A stretch of DNA of 44,201 bases from Guptibacillus hwajinpoensis (GTDB lineage: Bacteria > Bacillota > Bacilli > Bacillales > Bacillaceae_J): assembly GCA_016841285.1 (NCBI GenBank), contig JAENZK010000003.1, positions 1 through 44,201 on the forward strand, read 5' to 3'. Below the pieces are notes generated by a model. That model did no database searches. It worked only from the letters and a program-made list of their open reading frames with translations, and was not told the origin of the DNA. Numbering within the stretch: position 1 is the stretch's first letter; each line of letters starts with the position of its first letter. The position numbers were made by a program, and so were the translations under genes. Positions 18,991 to 28,727 of this stretch are shown piece after piece.

Positions 18991-20172
18991 ATGAATTTGG
19001 ACTTTAAACTATCTGATGAATTAATAGAAATGAAGAAAACAATTAGAGATTTTATTGATAACACTGTTGATCCAATTGCAGATCAAATCGAAAGAGAAGA
19101 TAAAATACCAGATCATATTTACAAGATGAGTAAGGAAATGGGGCTTTTTGGATTAAGTATTCCTGAGGAATATGGCGGTTTAGGAATTGGTATGGTAGGA
19201 AAATGTGGAATATATGAGGAAATTGGCCGGACATCTAATGGGTATACAACGGTTATAGGTGCACATACCGGTATTGGATCAGTGGGTATTGTCGAAATGG
19301 GGACTGAGGAACAGAAAAGAAAGTATTTACCTGGAATGGCGTCTGGGGATTTACTCGGAGCTTTTGCTTTAACTGAGCCGAGTGCAGGTTCAAATGCTGT
19401 AGCCCTAAAAACAAAGGCTGTACGTAAAGGTGATAAATATATTATTAATGGTTCTAAACACTATATCACGAATGCTCCAACTGCAGATGTATTTACTGTA
19501 ATGGCTGTTACAGATTCTAGTAAGGGAGCAAAGGGTATAACATCTTTTATAATTGAAAAAGATTTTCCTGGATTAGTCATTGGCAAAAAAGAAGAAAAAA
19601 TGGGATTACGTGGTTCGCATTCATCTGAGGTTTTCTTTGAAGACTGTGAAGTACCAGTAGAAAATGTACTAGGTGTAGAAGGCTTAGGATATATCAATGC
19701 CCTGAAAATCTTGGCTAATGGCCGTGCAGGATTAGCTGCCCGTAACTTAGGTTCCTCTCAAAAACTGCTTGAATTGTCTGTTAAATACGCCCATGAAAGA
19801 ATTCAATTTGATAAACCAATCTTTGATCAGCAAATTATTCAACATTATCTGGCTGAAATGGCGCTAGATGTTGAAACATTGCGTTCACTTACTTACCGAG
19901 TAGCATGGATGGTAGATGAAGGTATGAATGTTATAAAAGAGGCAGCAATGGCAAAGCTCCAAGGTTCAGAAATTTTTAACCGTGTTGCAGATAAAGCTGT
20001 CCAAATCCATGGTGGTATTGGATATATCAGGGAATATCCAATAGAACGCTATTATCGTGATGCTCGAATAACAAAAATTTATGAAGGAACTTCAGAAATT
20101 CAAAAAAATATCATTGCAGCACAACTTCACAAAGATTACATGAAAAAAAATCCTACAGTTGTTACTGGTTAA
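18991..20172 (+). CDS. Acyl-CoA dehydrogenase
   Basis: FALTEPSAGSNAVALKTKAV, QIHGGIGYIREYPIERYYRDARITKIYEGTSEIQKNII. Confidence 0.95.
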   Translation: MNLDFKLSDELIEMKKTIRDFIDNTVDPIADQIEREDKIPDHIYKMSKEMGLFGLSIPEEYGGLGIGMVGKCGIYEEIGRTSNGYTTVIGAHTGIGSVGIVEMGTEEQKRKYLPGMASGDLLGAFALTEPSAGSNAVALKTKAVRKGDKYIINGSKHYITNAPTADVFTVMAVTDSSKGAKGITSFIIEKDFPGLVIGKKEEKMGLRGSHSSEVFFEDCEVPVENVLGVEGLGYINALKILANGRAGLAARNLGSSQKLLELSVKYAHERIQFDKPIFDQQIIQHYLAEMALDVETLRSLTYRVAWMVDEGMNVIKEAAMAKLQGSEIFNRVADKAVQIHGGIGYIREYPIERYYRDARITKIYEGTSEIQKNIIAAQLHKDYMKKNPTVVTG

Positions 20173-20181
20173 AGGAGGATA

Positions 20182-20595
20182 ATGGTGAGTAGCACTGCAT
20201 TTAAAGCGACAAAGGGAATGAAGCTAAAACCTTATACTTATAAAGTTGAAAAAGGAAAGATGAGGGAATTGGCTATTGCTATAGGCGATCACAAAGAGGA
20301 ATATTTAAATGGAGAAAAAATACCACCTACATTTGCAACAGTTGTTGAATACTGGGGTGGTGGCGCCTCGAATGCTGAGTTATTAGGATTAAACGTAAAA
20401 AGGGTATTATTTGGAGAACAAGAGTACGAATATTTAGGAACGATAAGCTCAGGTGATGTGCTTACAATAACTGGCTTTGTGGAAGATGTTTATACAAAAG
20501 CGGTTATGGACTTCTATGTTGTTACTAAAGAATTCAAAAATCAAATTGGTGAAACTGTATTAATCAGCAGATCAACGCTTATTGAGCGTCATTAA
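20182..20595 (+). CDS. MaoC-like dehydratase, N-terminal (FAS1-like) domain protein
   Basis: IPPTFATVVEYWGG, LFGEQEYEYLGTISSGDVLTITGFVEDV. Confidence 0.85.
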   Translation: MVSSTAFKATKGMKLKPYTYKVEKGKMRELAIAIGDHKEEYLNGEKIPPTFATVVEYWGGGASNAELLGLNVKRVLFGEQEYEYLGTISSGDVLTITGFVEDVYTKAVMDFYVVTKEFKNQIGETVLISRSTLIERH

Positions 20596-20607
20596 AGGGG
20601 TGGAATC

Positions 20608-20997
20608 ATGGATATTGGGTATCAATTTGCACCATTAATAAAAGAAGAACTCACACACACTCAACTTGTGCGCTATGCAGGTGCGTCTGGGGATTTTAAC
20701 CCTATTCATACAGTTGTCCCATTTGCTGAAGAGGTAGGTTTAGGTGGTGTCATTGCTCACGGGATGCTGATAATGGGCTTTGTTGGTCAAGCGATTGGTC
20801 AATGGGTCAGTATGGATGATTTAGCAAAATTTTCAGCGCGATTTAAAGCAATGACACGTCCAGGAGAGAAAATTACCGTTCAGGGTTCTATTGTGGATGA
20901 GACAGACAATCGCTGGATTTGCAAAGCAGAGGCTATTAATGAAGCGGGCGAAGTGAAAGTCCAAGCAAAATTTGAGGTTTTCAAAAATAATAATTGA
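20608..20997 (+). CDS. MaoC/hot-dog dehydratase
   Basis: YAGASGDFNPIHTVVPFAEEVGLGGVIAHGMLIMGFVGQ. Confidence 0.92.
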   Translation: MDIGYQFAPLIKEELTHTQLVRYAGASGDFNPIHTVVPFAEEVGLGGVIAHGMLIMGFVGQAIGQWVSMDDLAKFSARFKAMTRPGEKITVQGSIVDETDNRWICKAEAINEAGEVKVQAKFEVFKNNN

Positions 20998-21034
20998 AAT
21001 TAATTCTATAAAGACTAGTGTATGGAGGTTAACT

Positions 21035-21805
21035 ATGAATATTTATGTAATTATGAAACGCACCTTTGATACAGAAGAAAAAATAGTCCTTAATGGTGGA
21101 CAAATTGATGATAGTGGGGCAGAGTTTATTATTAATCCATATGATGAATATGCAATTGAAGAAGCGATTGTATTGCGAGATGAGCATGGGGGTGAAGTCA
21201 CAGTTGTGACGGTTGGTTCAGAAGATGCCGAAAAAGAACTTCGCACGGCATTAGCGATGGGTGCAGATAAAGCTGTGTTGATTGATAGTGAAGACGTTGA
21301 GGCAAGTGATCAATTTTCAACTGCGGCGATTATTGCAACATACTTAAAAGATAAAGAGTTTGATATGATCCTTGGGGGGAACATGGCAGTGGACAACGGT
21401 ACAGGGCAGGTTGGACCACGTCTCGCTGAAATGCTAGGGATTCCGCAAGTTACAACGATTACTAATCTTAAAGTTGATGGAAATAAAGCGACAATCATTC
21501 GTGATGTTGAAGGAGACGAGGAAACTGTAGAAGTAAGCTTACCTGTACTTGTAACGACTCAACAAGGTTTAAATGAACCACGTTACCCATCACTTCCGGG
21601 AATTATGAAGGCGAAGAATAAACCATTAGAAACACTTGAATTAGATGACCTTGATATAGATGAAGACGATGTACAAGCAAAAACTAAAACATTAGAAATC
21701 TTTTTACCACCAAAAAAACAAGCGGGTAAAGTTTTAGATGGTGAACTCAATCAACAAGTTCAAGAGTTGGTAATTCTTTTAAAATCTGAGGCAAAAGTCA
21801 TTTAA
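21035..21805 (+). CDS. etfB: Electron transfer flavoprotein subunit beta
   Basis: MNIYVIMKRTFDTEEKI, ALAMGADKAVLID, VTTQQGLNEPRYPSLPGIMKAKNKP. Confidence 0.95.
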   Translation: MNIYVIMKRTFDTEEKIVLNGGQIDDSGAEFIINPYDEYAIEEAIVLRDEHGGEVTVVTVGSEDAEKELRTALAMGADKAVLIDSEDVEASDQFSTAAIIATYLKDKEFDMILGGNMAVDNGTGQVGPRLAEMLGIPQVTTITNLKVDGNKATIIRDVEGDEETVEVSLPVLVTTQQGLNEPRYPSLPGIMKAKNKPLETLELDDLDIDEDDVQAKTKTLEIFLPPKKQAGKVLDGELNQQVQELVILLKSEAKVI

Positions 21806-21819
21806 GTGGAGGGATGGAC

Positions 21820-22794
21820 ATGGCAAATAAAGTATTAGTTATTGGTGAAATTCGAGATGGAGCGCTTCGTAATGTTTCATTCGAAGCGGTAGCAGTTGCA
21901 AAAATAATTGCAGATGGTGGTGAGGTTGTAGCGGCATTATTTGGAGATGTGATTGGCGAACGAGCAACTGAAATGATTCATAATGGAGCAGATCGAGTCG
22001 TCACTGTCGAACATGCTGATTTGAAATCCTATACAACAGATGCTTATCAACAAGCAATTTTACAAGTTGTGGATGCCGAAAAACCAAAAGCTGTTGTGAT
22101 GGGGCATACTGCGATAGGAAAAGATGTTTCACCTCGATTAGCAGCAAAATTAAAAGCGGGTTTGGTTTCTGATGTTGTTTCTGTTGAAATCGTAGGCGGG
22201 GAGCCTGTATTCACTCGTCCAATTTATTCAGGAAAGGCCTATGAGAAAAAACAAGTAGAAGATGGAGTTGTTTTAGCAACCATTCGTCCAAATAATATCC
22301 CTGTGCTGGAAAAAGATACTTCCCGTATCGGTAAAATTGGAAGTGTTCAGGTAGAAATCAATAATCTAAGAACAGTGATTAAAGAAGTCGTCCGTAAATC
22401 AACGGGGAAAGTAGACCTTTCAGAAGCAAAGATTATTGTTTCAGGTGGCCGTGGTGTTAAGAGTGCAGATGGTTTTAAAGCTCTAGAGGAATTGGCAGAA
22501 TTAATAGGAGCCGCCGTCGGTGCTTCTCGTGGTGCTTGTGACGCCGGTTACAGCGACTATTCCTTGCAAATTGGGCAAACAGGAAAAGTGGTTACACCAG
22601 ATCTTTACTTTGCAATTGGTATTTCAGGTGCGATTCAACATTTAGCGGGCATGTCTAACTCAAAAGTTATTGTTGCAATTAATAAAGATCCCGAAGCACC
22701 AATTTTTGATGTAGCCGATTACGGAATTGTCGGGGATTTATTTGAAGTACTGCCGTTATTAATTGAAGAAATGAAAAGTGTAGTAGTAGGTTAA
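21820..22794 (+). CDS. etfA: Electron transfer flavoprotein subunit alpha
   Basis: VSGGRGVKSADGFKALEELAELIGAAVGASRGACDAG, GISGAIQHLAGM; start 21820 favoured by SD ggaggg. Confidence 0.95.
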   Translation: MANKVLVIGEIRDGALRNVSFEAVAVAKIIADGGEVVAALFGDVIGERATEMIHNGADRVVTVEHADLKSYTTDAYQQAILQVVDAEKPKAVVMGHTAIGKDVSPRLAAKLKAGLVSDVVSVEIVGGEPVFTRPIYSGKAYEKKQVEDGVVLATIRPNNIPVLEKDTSRIGKIGSVQVEINNLRTVIKEVVRKSTGKVDLSEAKIIVSGGRGVKSADGFKALEELAELIGAAVGASRGACDAGYSDYSLQIGQTGKVVTPDLYFAIGISGAIQHLAGMSNSKVIVAINKDPEAPIFDVADYGIVGDLFEVLPLLIEEMKSVVVG

Positions 22795-22827
22795 GTTTTT
22801 AGCTGCAGTAATAAATAATTACATATC

Positions 22828-24993
22828 ATGCAGAGACTTAACTATGCCTGGTGCCCTTTAGTTCTAAGCCTATTTATCATTCATTATTTTTCAAATTGGG
22901 AGGGGATTACCATTAATCCTTTACAAATTATTAATATAGCACTGTTTCTAGTTGTAACGGGCTATGCTGTCTTCCTATTTATTACACTAGTAAAAACTCG
23001 AATCGCTTATATTAAACTAGGGAAAAAATCTGAATTTAATCGAACAGTCAAAGAGCGGATTGATGATATTCTAATAAATGTATTTGGACAAAAAAAGCTT
23101 TTAAAGGATAAAAAAAGTGGGACCATTCATGTTATGTATTTTTATGGTTTTCTTCTCGTTCAATTTGGAGCAATTGATCTCATCTGGAAGGGGATTGATT
23201 TCGACTCTCATCTTCCTTTAGGACCACTTTATCCACTTTTTACTTTTTTCCAAGAAATTGTTGTGTTGATGATCTTAGTTGCGACAGTATGGGGCTTTTA
23301 CCGACGCTATATTGAAAAATTAACAAGATTAAAGCGTGGCTTTATGGCAGGACTTGTTTATATGTTCCTTGGCGGTTTGATGACCGCTACCTTATTTGCG
23401 AATGGAATGGCAATTATCTGGCATGGTCATGAATTAACATGGTCTGAGCCGATTGCTTCTAGTATTGCTTATGTTTTTAGTTGGCTTCCTCAAGGAACTG
23501 CTGCAGCTTTGTTCTTTGTTTTTTGGTGGATGCACTTATTATTCTTACTTGCCTTCTTAGTTTATATTCCGCAAGGGAAACACGCCCATTTAATTGCAGG
23601 TGTGGCCAATGTTTATCTTGGACGCAACAGTAAAGTTGGGAAATTATCATCGATTGATTTTGAGGATGAATCTCAAGAATCATTTGGTGTAAGTAAAATT
23701 GAAGACTTTTCACAAAAACACTTAGTGGATCTTTATGCCTGTGTTGAATGTGGAAGATGTACAAATATGTGTCCGGCGACAGGCACTGGCAAGATGCTGT
23801 CACCGATGGATCTCATTGTAAAGATGCGCAACCATCTGACTGAAAAAGGTGCTGCTGTTACATCGAAATCACCATGGTTGCCTGCCTTTGCCTTTAACAA
23901 TACTAGAGGCAACCAATTAGCACTACAGAGTGCTACTAGTGGAGAAGCTGCTGCTACTTTAGAATATGATGTTAATTTAATCGGTGAGGTCATTACCGAA
24001 GAAGAAATTTGGGCTTGTACGACTTGCCGCAATTGTGAAGACCAATGTCCGGTCATGAACGAACATGTTGAAAAAATTATCGATTTACGCCGTTATCTAG
24101 TATTAACGGAAGGCCGCATGAAACCAGATGCACAACGGGCGATTACTAACATTGAACGTCAAGGCAATCCATGGGGTATTAATAGAAAAGAACGTGAAAA
24201 ATGGCGCGAAGGCCGTGAAGATATTCAGGTGGCAACTGTGAAAGAAACTGAAAAAGCCGGTGAAGAGTTTGAATATTTATTCTATGTAGGCTCGATGGGT
24301 TCTTTTGATAACCGCAGCCAAAAAATTGCCCAATCCTTTGCACGTGTTATGAATATTGCGGGCATTAAGTTTGCAATCTTAGGGAATAAAGAGAAAAACT
24401 CGGGAGATACACCAAGGCGAATTGGTAATGAGTTTTTATTCCAGGAATTAGCTCGTGATAATATTGAAGAATTTCAAAAACATAATGTGAAGAAAATTGT
24501 TACGATAGATCCGCATGCTTTCAATACTTTTAAGAATGAGTATCCTGAATTTGGGATTGAAGATATGGAGATTTACCATCATACTCAGTTGCTGGATCAA
24601 TGGATTAAAGAAGGAAAATTGAAACCAACAAAAGAAGTTAACGAAGTGATTGCATATCATGATTCATGTTATTTAGGGCGTTATAATGGTATTTATGCCC
24701 AGCCTCGTGACATCTTAACAGCGATCCCTGGTGTTAAACTCGTCGAAGCCAGCCGCAATCGCGAAAATGCGATGTGCTGTGGAGCCGGTGGTGGTATGAT
24801 GTGGACCGAAGAAGACACTGGATCAAGAATTAATGTTGCCCGAACAGAACAAATTCTTGAAGCCAATCCAACAATGATTGGTAGCGGCTGTCCATATTGC
24901 TTAACAATGATTAGTGATGGTACGAAGGCAAAAGAAGTAGAAGACCAAGTAAAAACACTGGATATTGTAGAAATTCTTGAAAAAGCATTGTAA
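22828..24993 (+). CDS. fadF: FadF-like Fe-S oxidoreductase (heterodisulfide reductase/EtfQO-type, putative ETF:quinone link)
   Basis: N-terminal TM helices, two 4Fe-4S motifs (CVECGRCTNMCP, CTTCRNCEDQCP), two CCG-type domains (AMCCGAGGG); true start uncertain (see finding). Confidence 0.9.
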   Translation: MQRLNYAWCPLVLSLFIIHYFSNWEGITINPLQIINIALFLVVTGYAVFLFITLVKTRIAYIKLGKKSEFNRTVKERIDDILINVFGQKKLLKDKKSGTIHVMYFYGFLLVQFGAIDLIWKGIDFDSHLPLGPLYPLFTFFQEIVVLMILVATVWGFYRRYIEKLTRLKRGFMAGLVYMFLGGLMTATLFANGMAIIWHGHELTWSEPIASSIAYVFSWLPQGTAAALFFVFWWMHLLFLLAFLVYIPQGKHAHLIAGVANVYLGRNSKVGKLSSIDFEDESQESFGVSKIEDFSQKHLVDLYACVECGRCTNMCPATGTGKMLSPMDLIVKMRNHLTEKGAAVTSKSPWLPAFAFNNTRGNQLALQSATSGEAAATLEYDVNLIGEVITEEEIWACTTCRNCEDQCPVMNEHVEKIIDLRRYLVLTEGRMKPDAQRAITNIERQGNPWGINRKEREKWREGREDIQVATVKETEKAGEEFEYLFYVGSMGSFDNRSQKIAQSFARVMNIAGIKFAILGNKEKNSGDTPRRIGNEFLFQELARDNIEEFQKHNVKKIVTIDPHAFNTFKNEYPEFGIEDMEIYHHTQLLDQWIKEGKLKPTKEVNEVIAYHDSCYLGRYNGIYAQPRDILTAIPGVKLVEASRNRENAMCCGAGGGMMWTEEDTGSRINVARTEQILEANPTMIGSGCPYCLTMISDGTKAKEVEDQVKTLDIVEILEKAL

Positions 24994-25018
24994 TAAAAAT
25001 ATAGAATGAGAATTTAGA

Positions 25019-25057
25019 CCGAAACATCAATTTTTTAAAGGTGTTTCGGATATTTCT
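25019..25057 (+). terminator. Intrinsic terminator after fadF
   Basis: CCGAAACA/TGTTTCGG hairpin followed by T-rich tract. Confidence 0.75.
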
Positions 25058-25139
25058 TTTTCAGGTATTACTGCATACCAAACTCTTTTCAATACTAAAG
25101 TAAACTATTTGAGTAAAGAGGATAATAAAATAACAAAAA

Positions 25140-26026
25140 TGAGTCGTCTTAAGTTGTGGACAAAGGATTTTATCCTAATTTCCATCGTCAATTTTTCATA
25201 TCTTCAGTCTTTTATTTATTTATTGTGATTATTAGCGTTTATGCAGTAGATAAATTTTACGCTTTCATAAGCCAAGCTGGTCTTGTTGCTGGTATTTTTA
25301 TTATTGAATCTTTAATTGGACGTATCATCATCGGCAGGAGTATTGATTATTGTTCAAGGATTTATTTGTTTATCGATTGCATCTTTTATAAATGTTCCCA
25401 TATTGGAAATCACCGTAGAAAAATTTAGTAAAAAGGGATTAAAGCTTTCAAATTTCATTGAATCAAAGGCTGCTCCGATTTCTGTGGTAATTCTATTATT
25501 AGGCTTCTGTTACTCTGGTATCTTTACATTCATTAATTTATATGCACTTGAAAATAATTTGGTGAATACAGCGAGTTTCTTTTTCCTTGTGTATTCAATA
25601 GCTATATTAATCTCACGATCTTTCACAAGTCGACTGATGGATGTAAAAGGAGCAAACTATGTAATGTATCCAGGCTTTATTCTTTATACGCTTGGAATGT
25701 TATTTTTAAGCTCAGCTCATAATGGTTTCATACTATTAATATCAGGTTTCCTAATTGGCCTTGGATTTGGAAATTTGCAGTCATGTACTCACGCTATAGC
25801 TATTAAAGTTGTTAATCATTATCGTATTGGATTAGCTACGTCTACTTATTTTATATTTATAGAGATTGGGAGTGGTCTTGGTCCTTTTCTGCTTGGATTA
25901 TTAATTCCAATTATAAGTTATAGTAAGCTCTACGCATTCTTAAGTGTAATCGTCCTGCTATCCTCTGTCATATATTATTTATTGCATGGCAGGAAAGAAA
26001 GAGCAAGGATTAAAGCTACCGCTTAA
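25140..26026 (+). pseudogene. MFS transporter pseudogene (frameshift plus about 0.3 kb internal deletion relative to adjacent paralogue)
   Basis: MSRLKLWTKDFILIS... collinear with the MFS gene at 26097; frame breaks near 25185-25190; tattgatt fused to attgttcaagg near 25345. Confidence 0.85.
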
Positions 26027-26046
26027 TAATAATAAATGATCAGCAT

Positions 26047-26091
26047 CAGCCTCGTGATATTTTAAAAGCAATTCTGGGAGTGAAAGGATAA
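26047..26091 (+). pseudogene. Short relic of a second fadF-like gene
   Basis: Encodes QPRDILKAILGVKG*, compare QPRDILTAIPGVKL in fadF near 24700. Confidence 0.6.
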
Positions 26092-26096
26092 CAAAA

Positions 26097-27287
26097 ATGA
26101 GCCATCCTAAGTTGTGGACAAAGGATTTTATTATTATTTCCTGCGTCAAATTTTTCATATCATTAGTCTTTTATTTATTAATTGTAATTATGAGTGTTTA
26201 TGCAGTAGATGAATATCAAGCTTCCTTAAGCCAAGCTGGTCTTGTTGCTGGGATTTTCATTCTTGGAACTTTAGCTGGACGTATCATCATCAGTAGGTAT
26301 ATTGATTTAATCGGACGAAGAAAAACGTTGTTCATCGGATTAATTTCCAATTTATTTACAACAGCATTGTACTTAATTCAATATGATATTAATTTTCTCC
26401 TTGTCAATCGTTTCTTACATGGTTTTACATATGGGATTTCTAGCTCAGCAGCATCTATTATAGCAGCCCAAATTATCCCAGAAACGCGAAAAGGAGAAGG
26501 GATTGCCTATTTCAGTTTGAGTACAATACTTTCTGCAGCAATAGGTCCATTCATTGGAACCTTTATGAGTCAAAAAACAAGTTTTGAAATGATTTTTGGT
26601 CTCTGTATTGTTCAAGGTATTATTTGTTTATTAATTGCCTTGTTTGTATATGTTCCATCATTGGAAATACCCAAAGACAAATCTATTATAAAAGGTTTTA
26701 AACTATCCGATTTCATTGATTCTAATGCTGTTCCGATTTCTGTAGTAACACTAATATTAGGCTTCTGTTACTCTAGTATCTTTACGTTTATTAATTTATA
26801 TGCACTTGAAAATAATTTGGTGAATTCAGCGAGTTTCTTTTTTCTAATTTATTCAATAGCCATACTAATCTCACGACCCTTCACTGGTCCATTGATGGAT
26901 GTAAAAGGAGCAAACTACGTAATGTATCCAGGTTTTATTCTCTTTATGCTTGGAATGGTATTATTAAGCTCAGTTCACAATGGTTACATGTTATTAATAT
27001 CAAGTTTCCTAATTGGTCTTGGATTTGGAAACCTACAGTCATGTAGTCAAGCTTTAACTATTAAAGTTGTTCCTCAACAACGTGTTGGTTTAGCAACGTC
27101 TACTTATTTTATATTTTTAGAATTTGGGACTGGATCTAGCCCTTTTCTGCTTGGATTGTTAATTCCATTTATAAGTTATAGTGAGCTATACGCAATTATT
27201 AGTGTAGTTGTCCTACTATGTTTTGTCATATATTACTTCGTTCATGGCAGGAAAGAGGGGTCTAGGTTAAAAGCTACAGCTAAATAG
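26097..27287 (+). CDS. MFS transporter
   Basis: 12-TM-like, GRIIISRYIDLIGRRKTLFIG and PETRKGEGIAYFSLSTI. Confidence 0.9.
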   Translation: MSHPKLWTKDFIIISCVKFFISLVFYLLIVIMSVYAVDEYQASLSQAGLVAGIFILGTLAGRIIISRYIDLIGRRKTLFIGLISNLFTTALYLIQYDINFLLVNRFLHGFTYGISSSAASIIAAQIIPETRKGEGIAYFSLSTILSAAIGPFIGTFMSQKTSFEMIFGLCIVQGIICLLIALFVYVPSLEIPKDKSIIKGFKLSDFIDSNAVPISVVTLILGFCYSSIFTFINLYALENNLVNSASFFFLIYSIAILISRPFTGPLMDVKGANYVMYPGFILFMLGMVLLSSVHNGYMLLISSFLIGLGFGNLQSCSQALTIKVVPQQRVGLATSTYFIFLEFGTGSSPFLLGLLIPFISYSELYAIISVVVLLCFVIYYFVHGRKEGSRLKATAK

Positions 27288-27350
27288 GTATTAAGCATAA
27301 TAAACACTTTTTAATATAAAATGAACTAGTAAGAAGAGAGGATAATGATA

Positions 27351-28547
27351 ATGAGCCATTCTAGGTTGTGGACAAAGGCTTTTATAATTTCTTGTAGTCT
27401 TAATTTTTTAATAACATTTGTTATGTATTTATATTTTGTGGTTATAAGCCTATATGCAGTTGAAAAATTAAATGCTACCATAAGCCAAGCCGGGCTTGCT
27501 TCTGGGATATTAATTATTGGTGCATTATTGGGGCGCTTTTTTATTGGTAGATGGATAGATACAATCGAACGCAAAAATACCCTGTTGATTGGATTAATTC
27601 TTAATACTTTAGCATTGGCTTTTTACTTAATTCAATATAATACTCTCTTTCTGCTTATTATACGTTTTTTAAATGGTATTGTATTTGGTATTGCTAGTAC
27701 AGTAGTAGCCACAATTGCGGCTGAAGTCATCCCGGAAACAAGAAAGGGGGAAGGCATCGGCTTTTTTAGTATGAGCACCATCATTTCCACAGCATTAGGG
27801 CCATTCATTGGCTTTTATATGATTCAAAATTCAAGCTATGAAATGATTTTTAGTCTCTGTCTTACTTTAGGATTTATAAGTGTATTAATAGCCCTCTTTG
27901 TAAATGGTTCAATGTTGGAAGTAAATAAAGAGAAATCTGATGAGGATGGATTTAAACTTTCAAATTATATTGAATTGGATGTAGTACCAATTGCAATTAT
28001 TGTACTGATTATTGGCTTTTGTTTCTCCAGTGTTCTTACATTTATTAACTTCTACGCAATTGAAAAAAACTTTGTTCAGTCTGCTAGTTTCTTTTTTGTA
28101 ATATATTCAATAGCTATTTTAATTTCTCGCCCCTTTACTGGTCGCTTAATGGATTTAAAAGGCGCTAACTTTATTATGTATCCAGGCTTTATTTTATTTA
28201 CAGTAGGTTTATTGCTTTTAAGCGCAGCTCATAATGGTTTCACACTATTATTATCGAGTTTTTTTATAGGACTCGGTTTTGGTAATTTACAGTCATGTAC
28301 TCAGGCCATTGCAATTAAGATAGTCGCTCCGCATCGTGTTGGATTGGCAACATCAACTTTTTTTGTATTTCTAGATATTGGACTTGGATTTAGCCCTTAT
28401 CTGCTAGGATATATTATCCCTTTCCTTAGCTATAGTAAGCTATATATGTTGATTGGTTTTATTGTTTTAATATCATCTGCCTTATACTTCATATTGCATG
28501 GAAAGAAAGAAGCAGCAAGGGAGAAAGCTACATCATTGCATTTATAA
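27351..28547 (+). CDS. MFS transporter (paralogue)
   Basis: Collinear with the previous gene; start by homology (MSHSRLWTK). Confidence 0.9.
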   Translation: MSHSRLWTKAFIISCSLNFLITFVMYLYFVVISLYAVEKLNATISQAGLASGILIIGALLGRFFIGRWIDTIERKNTLLIGLILNTLALAFYLIQYNTLFLLIIRFLNGIVFGIASTVVATIAAEVIPETRKGEGIGFFSMSTIISTALGPFIGFYMIQNSSYEMIFSLCLTLGFISVLIALFVNGSMLEVNKEKSDEDGFKLSNYIELDVVPIAIIVLIIGFCFSSVLTFINFYAIEKNFVQSASFFFVIYSIAILISRPFTGRLMDLKGANFIMYPGFILFTVGLLLLSAAHNGFTLLLSSFFIGLGFGNLQSCTQAIAIKIVAPHRVGLATSTFFVFLDIGLGFSPYLLGYIIPFLSYSKLYMLIGFIVLISSALYFILHGKKEAAREKATSLHL

Positions 28548-28727
28548 TTGTTAATAATCTTTAATGAATTGAGCTATTTGTTATTGTATCCGTGTTTTTT
28601 GCTTCGTGGCAAACAGTTTTAATATCATGCTTAAAATTATTTATATTTTTTTAAATTTATCTTGTGTCTATAACAGAACTATTGTATTCTGAATAGAAAT
28701 TAGAATATTTTGAATGGTCTGATAAAA

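Noticed and set aside
25156-25428. ORF 25156-25428 as an independent gene
   Set aside because: It is the out-of-frame part of the MFS pseudogene
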